Below are positions 34,163 to 42,622 of a DNA stretch of 64,000 nucleotides, piece by piece. Every line of letters begins with the position of its first letter. Position 1 is the first letter of the stretch. The translations under genes and the position numbers were made by a program. Source of the DNA: Paenibacillus thalictri (GTDB taxonomy: Bacteria > Bacillota > Bacilli > Paenibacillales > NBRC-103111); NCBI RefSeq assembly GCF_004307995.1, contig NZ_SIRE01000018.1:1-64000 (forward strand). Reading direction: 5' to 3'. The notes under the pieces were generated by a model. The model did not search any database. It saw nothing but the letters and a program-made list of their open reading frames with translations, and had not been told where the DNA came from.

Positions 34163-35308
34163 ATGATAAAGATCATTTGGAAAGCGGTTTTACTTTGCAT
34201 TATTGGGGTTGGCGTCCTCGTTCCCACGCTGAGCGCGGCAAAAACAAACGTGATGTACAAAGATCAGGTGGCCGTCATCATGTACCACCATATCGACGAT
34301 TACGCCCAAAGCTCGGGTACGATTACAACAAAGCTGTTTAATGACCAACTGGTCTACTTAAGAAACAAAGGTTACCAGTTTATTACGCTGAATCAGTTCA
34401 AAGAATTTATGGCCGGCTCCAGTGTGCCTCACAATGCGGTGCTCGTGACGTTCGACGACGGATACGAGAGCTTCTATATCAATGCTTACCCGATTCTAAA
34501 AGCCATGCGAATTCCCGCGGTCAATTTCGTCATCACGGGTGACTTGGAGAATCCGCTGGCCAGCTACATTCCTTCGCTGTCCAAAGATGAAATCGTCGAA
34601 ATGACAAACGATACGAACTTTATCGATACCCAATGCCATACCAATGCGTTTCATAATAAATTTCCCGACGGCAGCGCCATGCTGGTCGGAAGGATGCTTG
34701 TGAACGGCAGTCCGGAGACGCCCGATCAATATAAACAACGTGTCGTCAAAGATACGCAGGCTTGCGTAAGCAAGCTCAGCGAACTGTATGACGAGCCGAT
34801 CGATTCGTATGCTTATCCTTACGGGATCTACGACAAAACAGCGCTGACTTATATCATGCAAGGCGGCATGAAATATGCCTTTACGATCCTGCCCGAGATG
34901 GCGACCCGCCGGCTTGACCCGATGCAAATTCCGCGCATCAATGCCGGTAATAGCGCAATTACGCCGGAAGGGCTGCACAACTCGATCATGCGCAGGGTCG
35001 TTGCCACCGATCACCCTTATCAGGAAGTCGAGCTTGGCGTTGTCATGCCGCAGTTGGGTGGTAAGGCATCCATGGATAAGGAAGGCAATATCTCCATTCA
35101 ATATCAGAATAAGGTATGGACGGGCAAAGCCAACTCGCAAAAGCTGGTCTCGGCCGGCAATACGCTCACGCTGATCAAACCGCTGACGATCAAAAATAAC
35201 AAGTTCATGATCGGCTTCGACGATCTGCAGAATACGCTTGGCGTCCCGCTTGTGTATAACCCGAACGTGCAAAGCTTTTCCGTTCAACAAACGCCGGTGG
35301 TCAAATAA
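34163..35308 (+). CDS. Secreted polysaccharide deacetylase with C-terminal copper-amine-oxidase-N-like domain
   Basis: The 381-residue protein starts with a signal peptide or membrane anchor (MIKIIWKAVLLCIIGVGVLVPTLSAAK). The NodB-type catalytic domain begins at VAVIMYHHIDDYA with motif 1 VTFDDGYESFYINAYP (catalytic Asp pair), motif 2 DTQCHTNAFHN (metal His) and later PYGIYD and IPRINAGN motifs. The last ~90 residues (IQYQNKVWTGKANSQKLV ... GVPLVYNPNVQSFSV) look like a copper-amine-oxidase N-terminal-type domain, common as a surface module in Paenibacillus. It probably deacetylates cell-wall or extracellular aminoglycans. The start ATG follows GGGGGAG. Confidence 0.92.
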   Translation: MIKIIWKAVLLCIIGVGVLVPTLSAAKTNVMYKDQVAVIMYHHIDDYAQSSGTITTKLFNDQLVYLRNKGYQFITLNQFKEFMAGSSVPHNAVLVTFDDGYESFYINAYPILKAMRIPAVNFVITGDLENPLASYIPSLSKDEIVEMTNDTNFIDTQCHTNAFHNKFPDGSAMLVGRMLVNGSPETPDQYKQRVVKDTQACVSKLSELYDEPIDSYAYPYGIYDKTALTYIMQGGMKYAFTILPEMATRRLDPMQIPRINAGNSAITPEGLHNSIMRRVVATDHPYQEVELGVVMPQLGGKASMDKEGNISIQYQNKVWTGKANSQKLVSAGNTLTLIKPLTIKNNKFMIGFDDLQNTLGVPLVYNPNVQSFSVQQTPVVK

Positions 35309-35350
35309 CGATGGAAAGCCGTTCGGTCAAATACCGGACGGTACAATATG

Positions 35351-35390
35351 AAACGGACTAGCGTAAAGTCGAACGCTAGTCCGTTTCTGT
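35351..35390. terminator. Bidirectional terminator between deacetylase and HxlR genes
   Basis: A perfect 13-bp stem AAACGGACTAGCG/CGCTAGTCCGTTT is followed by CTGTTTGTT on the plus strand; the minus-strand copy ends with TTTCATATT. The HxlR stop codon (TAG, 35376-35378) lies inside the stem. Confidence 0.75.
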
Positions 35391-35735
35391 TTGTTCATTT
35401 TTTGCCTTTTTCAGCTGCTTTCTCTTGACATGGGCCAATCCCCATTGATGTAAGGTTTCCAACACCGGAGACAGGCTCATTCCGTATTCCGTGATGGAGT
35501 ACTCCACTTTCGGCGGGATCTGCGGATAAATGACTCGTTTAACGAGCTCTTCCTCCTCCAATTCGCGCAAATGGAGCGTAAGCATCCTTTGAGTGATATC
35601 GGGCAGCAATCTTCTTAGCTCATTAAACCGCAAAGGTTTACCTTGAAGCAAATGATAAAGGATAATCGGCTTCCATTTGCCGACGATCGAATCCAGCGCC
35701 GCAACGAATTGACATTGGACAGGGTTCTTTGGCAT
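35376..35735 (-). CDS. HxlR family transcriptional regulator
   Basis: The 119-residue winged-helix regulator fits the HxlR family (DIVGKWKPIILYHLLQG-like start; NELRRLLPDITQRMLTLHLRELEEEELV recognition helix; YSITEYGMSLSPVLETLHQWG). A single Cys sits at position 8 (PVQCQF), matching the redox-sensing N-terminal Cys of the YodB/HypR group, which respond to quinones or disulfide stress. The start is the ATG at 35735 with CGGAGG upstream. It is divergent from an azoreductase gene, the usual target of such regulators, with a palindromic operator in the 135-bp gap. Confidence 0.93.
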   Translation of the reverse strand: MPKNPVQCQFVAALDSIVGKWKPIILYHLLQGKPLRFNELRRLLPDITQRMLTLHLRELEEEELVKRVIYPQIPPKVEYSITEYGMSLSPVLETLHQWGLAHVKRKQLKKAKNEQTETD

Positions 35736-35790
35736 ACGTTGGCCTCCGTTTACAGTACCTTTTTTAATACTATACCACAATATTGTTCCT

Positions 35791-35821
35791 ACTTACCATA
35801 AGTAAGTCCATGTTATATGAT
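35791..35821. promoter_or_regulatory. Divergent promoter/operator of hxlR and azoreductase
   Basis: The palindrome ACTTAC-CATAA-GTAAGT (35791-35807) overlaps a plausible plus-strand promoter: -35 TTACCA at 35793 and -10 TATGAT at 35816 with 17-bp spacing. A regulator bound there would block azoreductase transcription. Confidence 0.5.
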
Positions 35822-35870
35822 AATCCTAGAAAGTGTATTTATTTTAATTACAGAAGGGAAGTTTTCATTC

Positions 35871-36503
35871 ATGGCAACTGTGCTATACATCACCGCACAT
35901 CCCCTTGATCCTCATGAGTCCTTTAGCCTCGCGGTAGGCAAACAATTTATTGAATCGTACTGTGAGGCGAATCCAACCGATGAAGTTATTCATTTGGATA
36001 TGTACAAAGAGAATATTCCACAATTTGATGCCGATGTTTTACGCGGTTGGGGAAAGCTTCGATCGGGTTTGTCTTTCGATCAACTGTCTGATGCCGAGAA
36101 GTCAAAAGTAGCTCGTCTTGAGGCGATTGTTGATCAATATGTGGCTGCCGATAAGTACGTGTATGTTTCCCCCATGTGGAATTTCTCGATCCCGCCGATT
36201 TTGAAAGCATACACGGATGTGACTTCAATTCCGGGTAAAACGTTCAAATATACCAAAAATGGTCCTATAGGTCTGTTGTCCGGCAAGAAAGCTTTGCACA
36301 TTCAAGCTAGCGGTTCCGTTTATTCGGAAGGTCCGCTTGCCCTGCTTGAAATGGGCTACAGCTATTTGAATAAGATTTTACAGTTCTATGGGATTCAATC
36401 TATTGAGGCCATTTTTGTTGAAGGAACGGCATCATTAGAACGAGCTTCAGTTATTAAAGAAAAAGCAATTGCCCATGCTGCAGAAGTTGCCAAGCGGTTC
36501 TAA
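35871..36503 (+). CDS. FMN-dependent NADH-azoreductase
   Basis: The 210-residue flavodoxin-fold quinone/azo reductase of the AzoR family starts MATVLYITAHPLDPHESFS, with the typical FMN-phosphate loop, and contains YVYVSPMWNFSIPPILKAYTD (the conserved PMWNF flavin motif). The C-terminal QFYGIQSIEAIFVEGTA is family-typical. It reduces quinones by two electrons with NADH. AGAAGGGA precedes the ATG. It is probably induced by quinone-type electrophiles through the divergent HxlR regulator. Confidence 0.93.
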   Translation: MATVLYITAHPLDPHESFSLAVGKQFIESYCEANPTDEVIHLDMYKENIPQFDADVLRGWGKLRSGLSFDQLSDAEKSKVARLEAIVDQYVAADKYVYVSPMWNFSIPPILKAYTDVTSIPGKTFKYTKNGPIGLLSGKKALHIQASGSVYSEGPLALLEMGYSYLNKILQFYGIQSIEAIFVEGTASLERASVIKEKAIAHAAEVAKRF

Positions 36504-36782
36504 TAGGGAAACATAACCCCGTTTTCAGCTGCGACGGAAAATTCGCAGCGCTATGACGGAGAATGTTTTCCGCGGTGCGTGAAGCAGCTACACGCATCGA
36601 GCACCGAGGTGCATTGAGCTGCTCCGTGCGTTACGAACTGGCCGTGTTCACACAAAGGCAGCCGTTGCTTTTTTGGCGGTCTGCGGGTAGAATAGATCGA
36701 AGCCGTTTCCACGAAGATACACCGGAAGCTAGCGGCAGTTTTGCTTGCAATATCAGAATAGTGGCGTTAAAGGAAGATGCAC
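36504..36782. other. Intergenic region with one short hairpin
   Basis: A GCTGCGA/TCGCAGC hairpin (36528-36549) lies about 25 nt after the azoreductase stop and has no T-run. The remaining ~230 bp shows no convincing gene; a short open frame at 36563-36814 has no ribosome binding site and a random-looking product. Confidence 0.45.
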
Positions 36783-37367
36783 ATGGACAGTCATTTTTTT
36801 GCTTATATGTATAGATTGCGTTTTATCGAACGCTGGAGCTTGATGCGCAATGTCATGCGTGAGAACGTCGCGGAGCATTCGTTCCACGTTGCGCTGCTGA
36901 CTCATGTGTTGTGCACGATCGCAAACGAAATGTTCGGCAAAAAGGTGCCCACAGATAAAGCTGTTTCGCTTGCCTTGTTTCACGATGCGACCGAAGTGTT
37001 TACCGGAGACATCCCTACCCCGGTGAAACATCATAATCCGGATATATTGGCCAATTTCCGCGAAATCGAGCATATTGCCGCAGACCGTCTGCTGCAGATG
37101 ATTCCGGAGCCGCTTCGCGCCATCTACCAACCGCTCATCGACGGCAAAAACAACGCAGTTGATTATGCGATCTACGTCAAAGCTGCCGATCTGCTGGACG
37201 CTTACCTGAAATGCGTAACCGAATTGTCCGCCGGCAACCGCGAATTCGCCGTCGCCCGGAAGCAGATTGAAGAATCGATCCGCCAGTTGAATATGCCGGA
37301 AGTCGATTATTTCCTGAATCACATGGCTGCAAGCTTGGAAAAAACGCTTGATGAGTTGTCCGAGTGA
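36783..37367 (+). CDS. HD-domain 5'-deoxynucleotidase, YfbR-like
   Basis: The 194-residue protein closely follows E. coli YfbR, which dephosphorylates deoxyribonucleoside 5'-monophosphates using a divalent metal. Shared stretches include SHFFAYMYRLRFIERWSLMR at the N-terminus, NVAEHSFHVALL (first metal His), LFHDATEVFTGDIPTPVK (HD pair) and VKAADLLDAYLKC (last metal Asp). The start is the second ATG at 36783, because AAAGGAAG is 6 nt before it and abuts the first ATG at 36777. It is a single gene followed by a strong terminator. Confidence 0.93.
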   Translation: MDSHFFAYMYRLRFIERWSLMRNVMRENVAEHSFHVALLTHVLCTIANEMFGKKVPTDKAVSLALFHDATEVFTGDIPTPVKHHNPDILANFREIEHIAADRLLQMIPEPLRAIYQPLIDGKNNAVDYAIYVKAADLLDAYLKCVTELSAGNREFAVARKQIEESIRQLNMPEVDYFLNHMAASLEKTLDELSE

Positions 37368-37460
37368 CAGCCCGTTCATTTCCAACGCGCGTGAATCTTG
37401 AGCGCACGGCCCGGCGCCGCATGGCGATGTTCGCTCCCAAGCGCAGCTGCCGACGAAGAT

Positions 37461-37504
37461 AAACAAGCCACTCCCCATGCAACAGCAGCGGAGTGGCTTG
37501 TTTT
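37461..37504. terminator. Strong bidirectional terminator
   Basis: A perfect 14-bp stem AAACAAGCCACTCC/GGAGTGGCTTGTTT with a 15-nt loop has T-rich flanks on both strands. It serves the plus-strand YfbR-like gene and the end of the minus-strand nik/methyltransferase unit. Confidence 0.85.
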
Positions 37505-37600
37505 CATTTGCCTTTTGCCGCGAAGCGGCCCTTTGCGCTTGCCCCTATGCGTTGGCACTGCGAGGATCGGCAGCTTCGAACCGATTTTTATTACCACTTT

Positions 37601-38392
37601 TTAACTTTTGTTGCCCCCGACGATAAAACGTCGGTGCGTCTCGATAAAACTCCACCGGTAGGCAAGCGGAAATGAACGCGAATCGGCTTCCAGCAGATGC
37701 TGCAGCCCGTATTCCTTCACCTGCTCCATGCCCGCCGCTTCCATCAAAGCGACCACCTTGCCCGGATCGACGCCGCTGAACGGCAGCAGATGGGCCAGAT
37801 CGTCATATCCCCGGCCTTTTTTGATCCACGGTATGTTTCCTTTGCTCAAAAAAGTGAGCGTATTTCCAATCGCCAGCTTCAATTTCTGCTTGCCGGTCAT
37901 GTTGTGTTTCGTCCAATCGCCGTCCATGACGAGCAGCCGGCCGCCGGGCTTTAGAACCCTCACCCATTCCCGCATCGCCCGGCCCGGATTCGGCAGCGTC
38001 CACAGCAGGTGCCTGTTGACCACAACATCAAACGAGGCATCCGCAAACGGCAGCGCTTCCGCATCGCCCTGCATCAAGGTGCAGGCAAGCCCTTTCGCCG
38101 CCGCTTTCTCTGCGGCAATCGCCAGCATGTTCTCCGAGAGGTCGACTCCCGTCACTTGATGGCCAAGCCCCGCAAACTGCAATGCAAGAAAACCGGGACC
38201 TGTCCCGACGTCGAGAACCCCTAGCGAAGCTTGGGGATTCAGCGGTTCCAGCAGCGAAGCGAGCGTTTCACTCCACAATCGCTGCTGTTCCTCGGTTTGC
38301 AAATACATATCGCTGCGGCTTGTATATTCCCGGGAACGCCAATCCCAATCTCCGGCAATTCTTTCTTTGACCGCTCCAATACCCATCTCCAT
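37601..38392 (-). CDS. Class I SAM-dependent methyltransferase (downstream of nik)
   Basis: The 263-residue Rossmann methyltransferase shows motif I as VLDVGTGPGFLALQFA (residues ~60-75), the acidic loop GVDLSENMLAIA, motif II LMQGDAEALPFADASFDVV and motif III RVLKPGGRLLVMDGDW. The UbiE/BioC-like layout indicates a small-molecule acceptor, but the substrate cannot be read. GAGGAGG precedes the ATG. It is the last gene of the unit that contains nikABCDE, 18 nt after a second methyltransferase. Confidence 0.9.
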   Translation of the reverse strand: MEMGIGAVKERIAGDWDWRSREYTSRSDMYLQTEEQQRLWSETLASLLEPLNPQASLGVLDVGTGPGFLALQFAGLGHQVTGVDLSENMLAIAAEKAAAKGLACTLMQGDAEALPFADASFDVVVNRHLLWTLPNPGRAMREWVRVLKPGGRLLVMDGDWTKHNMTGKQKLKLAIGNTLTFLSKGNIPWIKKGRGYDDLAHLLPFSGVDPGKVVALMEAAGMEQVKEYGLQHLLEADSRSFPLAYRWSFIETHRRFIVGGNKS

Positions 38393-38410
38393 CGGTGGCT
38401 CCTCCTCGCT

Positions 38411-39094
38411 TTACAGCTTCGTAAATCGGAATATATAAGAGCTTTCATACACCGACATCAGTTCGTCGCTTAACGAACGGAAATAACGTTCCAGAGTGGA
38501 GACGGCAATAAAATCGGTGGGGATTCTACGCTTCAATTCAACTTTAAATCCTTCATGCTCAAACGCGGAGACGATATCGTCAAGGGAATGCACGTTAGCT
38601 TTCAGATGGCTGTATTTTTCAATTTCCTGCTTAAAAAAATCTCTGCTCGGGTTGGATGACAAGTCGTTATATGTCACATAATAGACGCCGCCGGGCTTCA
38701 ACGCTTGGCTTAATTTCCAGGCATGCGTCTTCAAGTCGTCGATCAAATAAATTACCGATAAACAAAAGGCAAGATCGAACTTTCCGGGGAATTGTTCGGG
38801 TGATCCGGATACGAGATATTGGATCGGCAGATTGCCCTTTCTTTCATTGGCGATGGCCACCGACTGCTCTCCCAGATCGATGCCTACAGCTTCTTGAAAC
38901 GGCTTAACTTGATGAAGCAGCCGCAAAAATCCGCCGCGATTGCAGCCGAAGTCCAGAATGGTGCGGCCGGATAAATCGTCTTCCTTCATCATGGAAATCA
39001 GCTGCTTCCAGCCTCTCAGATGCCCTTCTTCCATGATTTGCTCACCTTCCGTGTTATTCCACCATACATCATAGCTTTGCTCTTTTGTTTGCAT
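38411..39094 (-). CDS. Class I SAM-dependent methyltransferase (after nikE)
   Basis: The 227-residue methyltransferase has SAM motif I TILDFGCNRGGFLRLLHQ (residues ~45-62), an acidic residue in VGIDLGEQSVAIA, and KPGGVYYVTYNDLSS as the post-III motif. It is not closely similar to the neighbouring methyltransferase. Its gene lies 48 nt after nikE with GAAGGAG before the ATG. Two adjacent methyltransferases behind a nickel importer suggest modification of a metal chelator or of an imported ligand; that is inference only. Confidence 0.88.
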   Translation of the reverse strand: MQTKEQSYDVWWNNTEGEQIMEEGHLRGWKQLISMMKEDDLSGRTILDFGCNRGGFLRLLHQVKPFQEAVGIDLGEQSVAIANERKGNLPIQYLVSGSPEQFPGKFDLAFCLSVIYLIDDLKTHAWKLSQALKPGGVYYVTYNDLSSNPSRDFFKQEIEKYSHLKANVHSLDDIVSAFEHEGFKVELKRRIPTDFIAVSTLERYFRSLSDELMSVYESSYIFRFTKL

Positions 39095-39142
39095 TATGTT
39101 CTTCTCCTTCGCTTCGTTGATAAATTCTAAAGTGAACGTCAG

Positions 39143-39961
39143 TTACACTGCTTCGGTAAGTCCGGGTTTGCTGCGGTTTCGTGGTTGGCTGGGCAATATC
39201 GAAGCCACAAGCTGCTTGGACACAGGATGTTTCATCGAAGAAAGCGGGTCTCCGCCGTCCAATGTCTCAACAATACGCCCCTGGTGCATAACGGACAGCT
39301 GATCGGAAATCGAACGCACCGCCATCAGATCATGGGAAATAAACAAATAAGATAGCTGATATTGTGTCTTCAGTTCGTCCAGCAGCTGCAAAATTTGATG
39401 TTGTATGAGCATATCGAGACTGCTCACGGCTTCGTCCAGCACAATCAGCTTTGGTTTCAGCGCAATCGCCCGGGCGATGCTAATTCTTTGCAGTTGTCCA
39501 CCACTAAATTGATGCGGATACTTTGTTATATCTTCGGGTTGCAAACCAACCGCCGCAAACAGCTCCCGGACAGTCTTCTTTTCTTCGCCCGCGCTCAGCC
39601 GCTCGAAATTGTTCAGCGGTTCTCTTACCGACTCGTAAACAGGCCAACGCGGATTTAAAGAGCTGTAGCAATCTTGAAAGACCGTTTGAATTTTCCGGCG
39701 CATCCGCTTGCGCTCCCGACCGCTTAAAGTTAACATGTTTTTCCCCTCAAACCATATTTCTCCGCGATCCGGTTGTTCCAAACCAAGAATCATTTTGCCC
39801 AGCGTGCTTTTGCCCGAACCGCTTTCGCCTACAAGCCCGTGGCATCTGCCTTGCTCTATAGTCAAACATATTTGATCCGCAACTTTGACCGTTTCCTTGC
39901 CGAATAATGACAGGCCGCCGCCTAGCGTATAACTTTTATGGACATTTTTTAATTCAAGCAT
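39143..39961 (-). CDS. nikE: Nickel ABC transporter ATPase, NikE-like
   Basis: The 272-residue ABC ATPase has Walker A GLVGESGSGKSTLGKMI, signature FSGGQLQRISIARAIA and Walker B PKLIVLDEAVSSLD (the usual EPTS is EAVS here), with a switch His in FISHDL. The short C-terminal extension (KHPVSKQLVASI) is typical of dipeptide/nickel ATPases. It pairs with NikD to power NikBC. The start is the ATG at 39961 behind GGGAGGGG. The gap to nikD is 62 nt. Confidence 0.9.
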   Translation of the reverse strand: MLELKNVHKSYTLGGGLSLFGKETVKVADQICLTIEQGRCHGLVGESGSGKSTLGKMILGLEQPDRGEIWFEGKNMLTLSGRERKRMRRKIQTVFQDCYSSLNPRWPVYESVREPLNNFERLSAGEEKKTVRELFAAVGLQPEDITKYPHQFSGGQLQRISIARAIALKPKLIVLDEAVSSLDMLIQHQILQLLDELKTQYQLSYLFISHDLMAVRSISDQLSVMHQGRIVETLDGGDPLSSMKHPVSKQLVASILPSQPRNRSKPGLTEAV

Positions 39962-40023
39962 GACGCCCCTCCCTGAAAACATATTTCAATGAGACAGCAC
40001 GGCGAACATTCGCGTCCATCCGT

Positions 40024-40824
40024 TTATGCCAAGCGAGCATCCGCTCTTGCTTGCAGCAGCATGCGGGTATAAGGATGCTCAGGCCGTTCGAATAGATCGG
40101 CGGCTGGAGCTTTTTCCACAATGCTCCCGTTATTCATCACCATCACCTCGTCAGCCATGTAAGCGATCACGCCAAGATCGTGCGACACGAGCAGCATGGC
40201 CGTGTCCTGTTCCTGACATAAACGGTACATCTGATCGAGCAACTGCGTTTGATGGACACTATCCAGAGCCGTTGTCGGTTCGTCGGCAATCACTACAGCC
40301 GGCTGCAGCGACATCGCAATGGCGATCATCACGCGCTGAAGCATACCGCCGCTTAATTGAAACGGATATTGATCCATCAGCTTATCCGGGAAACGCAGCC
40401 CTGTCTTGGCCAGGTACGTCACTGCCAGTTCACTGGCCTCCTTGCGTGAGAGCGGACGATGCGTACGGATGGTTTCCACGAAATGGGCGCCGATGGTTAA
40501 GGTAGGATTAAATGCGCTCATCGGATTTTGCATAATCACGGCGATCCGGCTGCCGCGTAGGGCTCTCATTTGGCGGGGATGCAGCTGAAGCAGATTATGA
40601 CCTTCCAGCCGGATCGTTCCTTGCTCGACGAGGACCGAATCTGCCAACAGCCCCATGATGGCGAGGCATGTCATTGTCTTCCCGCTTCCGCTGGCTCCGA
40701 CCAGCCCCAGCACCTGCCCTTTTTTCAAATCGAAGCTGACGTCGTTCATCAGTTTCTTCGTCCCCTGCGGAGCTGGAACGCTAATATGCAAATGTTCCAC
40801 GCTTAATACGACGCGTTCTTCCAT
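40024..40824 (-). CDS. nikD: Nickel ABC transporter ATPase, NikD-like
   Basis: The 266-residue ABC ATPase has Walker A GLVGASGSGKTMTCLAI, signature QLSGGMLQRVMIAIAMSL, Walker B AVVIADEPTTALD and a switch His in LVSHDLGVIA. The ATG directly abuts the TGA stop of nikC (TGAATG), implying translational coupling. It forms the second nucleotide-binding subunit of the importer. Confidence 0.9.
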   Translation of the reverse strand: MEERVVLSVEHLHISVPAPQGTKKLMNDVSFDLKKGQVLGLVGASGSGKTMTCLAIMGLLADSVLVEQGTIRLEGHNLLQLHPRQMRALRGSRIAVIMQNPMSAFNPTLTIGAHFVETIRTHRPLSRKEASELAVTYLAKTGLRFPDKLMDQYPFQLSGGMLQRVMIAIAMSLQPAVVIADEPTTALDSVHQTQLLDQMYRLCQEQDTAMLLVSHDLGVIAYMADEVMVMNNGSIVEKAPAADLFERPEHPYTRMLLQARADARLA

Positions 40825-41670
40825 TCATTTTACCTCGATTCTCTCTTGGCGCGGATCGATCGCATCACGCAAAGCGTCCCCGACAAAATTAAAGGCCATG
40901 ACTACAAGCAAAATGCATAAGCCCGGATATAACATCATGAGCGGATTGCTTTTCAAAAACGGCTTGCTGTCGTTCAGCATCGCTCCCCATTCCGGCACGG
41001 GAGGCTGGATGCCCAGTCCCAGGAACGAAAGCCCGGAAATGCTTAAGATGATGCTCCCCAAATTCAGCGTGGCCAGCACAATCGTAGGCGGCAAAATATT
41101 CGGAACAATGTGCAGCAGCATAATTTTATAGCCGGGAGTGCCGGCGATTTTGGCGGCTACAATATAGTTTTGCTGCTTGGCCGTCATGACCATGCCGCGA
41201 ATCCACCGGGCGTACCACACCCAATACGACATGACCATGGCAAACACGACATTCCCCACGCCCGGCCCAAGAATGCCCAGCATCGCCAGTGAAAGAATGA
41301 GGCTCGGGAACGCCATCAGCATGTCGCAAAACCGCATAAAAATCCGGTCGGCGACACCTCCGATATAACCCGATACCGTTCCGACCGTCACGCTGACGAT
41401 TACGATCAGCACCATCACGATAAAAGCGATGCCCAGCGAAATTTTGGTCCCGTGAATCAGCCTCGATACGATGTCTCTGCCCAGGTGATCCGTTCCGAGC
41501 CAATATGCCGCCGAAGGTTTCTGCAGCTTATGCGCCAAATCGATATTATTCGGATCGTGAGGAGCCAGCCATGGAGCCAATACGGCGACAACCAGCATCG
41601 CCAGCAGCAGCATGCCGCTGATTAAAGTCAGCTTGCTTGCGATTAATTTTTTCCATACTGCGGAATCCAT
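40825..41670 (-). CDS. nikC: Nickel ABC transporter permease, NikC-like
   Basis: The 281-residue permease belongs to the dipeptide/oligopeptide/nickel type. The N-terminal membrane segment (SKLTLISGMLLLAMLVVAVLAPWLAP) is followed by the conserved AYWLGTDHLGRDIVSRLIHG, about five more membrane segments and the EAA-like loop NYIVAAKIAGTPGYKIMLLHIVPN. The start is the ATG at 41670 behind AAAGGAGC, one nt after the nikB stop. Confidence 0.92.
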   Translation of the reverse strand: MDSAVWKKLIASKLTLISGMLLLAMLVVAVLAPWLAPHDPNNIDLAHKLQKPSAAYWLGTDHLGRDIVSRLIHGTKISLGIAFIVMVLIVIVSVTVGTVSGYIGGVADRIFMRFCDMLMAFPSLILSLAMLGILGPGVGNVVFAMVMSYWVWYARWIRGMVMTAKQQNYIVAAKIAGTPGYKIMLLHIVPNILPPTIVLATLNLGSIILSISGLSFLGLGIQPPVPEWGAMLNDSKPFLKSNPLMMLYPGLCILLVVMAFNFVGDALRDAIDPRQERIEVK

Positions 41671-41671
41671 C

Positions 41672-42610
41672 CTAATGCGCTCCTTTACGCCGCACTCTGG
41701 GATCAACGGCCATATGAAAAATATCGATCAGCAAATTGCAAATAATGATGATCGTTGTGACCAACAGCACGTAGCATAAAATAACCGGATAATCTCTGCC
41801 GAACAAAGCGTTTACGAAATAGCGCCCCATTCCCGGCCAAGCGAACACATTTTCCACGATAATCGAACCGCTTAATTTGTGTCCGATATGCATTCCCATC
41901 GTTGTAATGAGCGGGGTCACCGCATTTTTCAACACATGCTTGCCGATGACGAGCCGCTCCTTTATGCCTCTAGCCCTTGCATACAGCACATACGGCCGAT
42001 GCAATTCGTCCAGCGTGCTGCCCCGGAGCATCCGTGTGTACACCGCAACCGACGCCAGCGCCAAAGTCAGCGAAGGCAATACCAGATGCAGCAAGCCGTC
42101 TTTGCCGGATATCGGGAAAAAACCCAGCTTGAGCGAAAAAACATAAATCAGCAGAAAACCAAGGCAAAAGCTTGGCGTCGCCGCTCCGACAAAAGACAAC
42201 GTGCGGCTGAAATGATCAAACAAACGGTCTTTGTAAAGAGCCGACAAGATGCCAATCGGCAGGCTGATGACAAATGCAAGCACGATCGACGAAAACGTCA
42301 GCTGCAGCGTGGCTGGAAGATATCCCATCATTTCATCCCACACCGGTTTCTTGCTGATATACGAGCTGCCGAAATCGAGCCTGAACGCACCGCTTAACCA
42401 ATTTACGTATTGAACATATAACGGGCGATCCAGCCCAAGTTCCGTCCGGACCGAGGCCAACGCTTCACTCGTGATCGGAATCTTCGACAATCTCAAGTAC
42501 GCTTCCGCCGGATCGACGGGGAGCAAACGAACACTCAGAAATGTGATCAACGAAACGCCAAGCAAAATCGGGATCATATTCAGCACCCGTTTTATGATAA
42601 GCCAAGCCAT
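41672..42610 (-). CDS. nikB: Nickel ABC transporter permease, NikB-like
   Basis: The 312-residue permease starts with a membrane segment (VLNMIPILLGVSLITFLSVRLLP), carries the family element PAEAYLRLSK, and has an EAA-like loop PYVLYARARGIKERLVIGKHVLKNA. Six membrane segments are expected. The start is taken as the ATG at 42610 because AGGAG is 9 nt upstream; an ATG six nt earlier is too close to the site. It lies 12 nt after nikA. Confidence 0.92.
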   Translation of the reverse strand: MAWLIIKRVLNMIPILLGVSLITFLSVRLLPVDPAEAYLRLSKIPITSEALASVRTELGLDRPLYVQYVNWLSGAFRLDFGSSYISKKPVWDEMMGYLPATLQLTFSSIVLAFVISLPIGILSALYKDRLFDHFSRTLSFVGAATPSFCLGFLLIYVFSLKLGFFPISGKDGLLHLVLPSLTLALASVAVYTRMLRGSTLDELHRPYVLYARARGIKERLVIGKHVLKNAVTPLITTMGMHIGHKLSGSIIVENVFAWPGMGRYFVNALFGRDYPVILCYVLLVTTIIIICNLLIDIFHMAVDPRVRRKGAH

Positions 42611-42622
42611 TATCATTGACTC

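Noticed and set aside
36563..36814. 83-residue frame before the YfbR-like gene
   Set aside because: No ribosome binding site, random-looking composition, and it runs into the start of a well-supported gene in another frame.
37601..39094. Staphylopine-type metallophore synthesis (CntL/CntM)
   Set aside because: The two genes are ordinary class I methyltransferases and no opine-type dehydrogenase is present.
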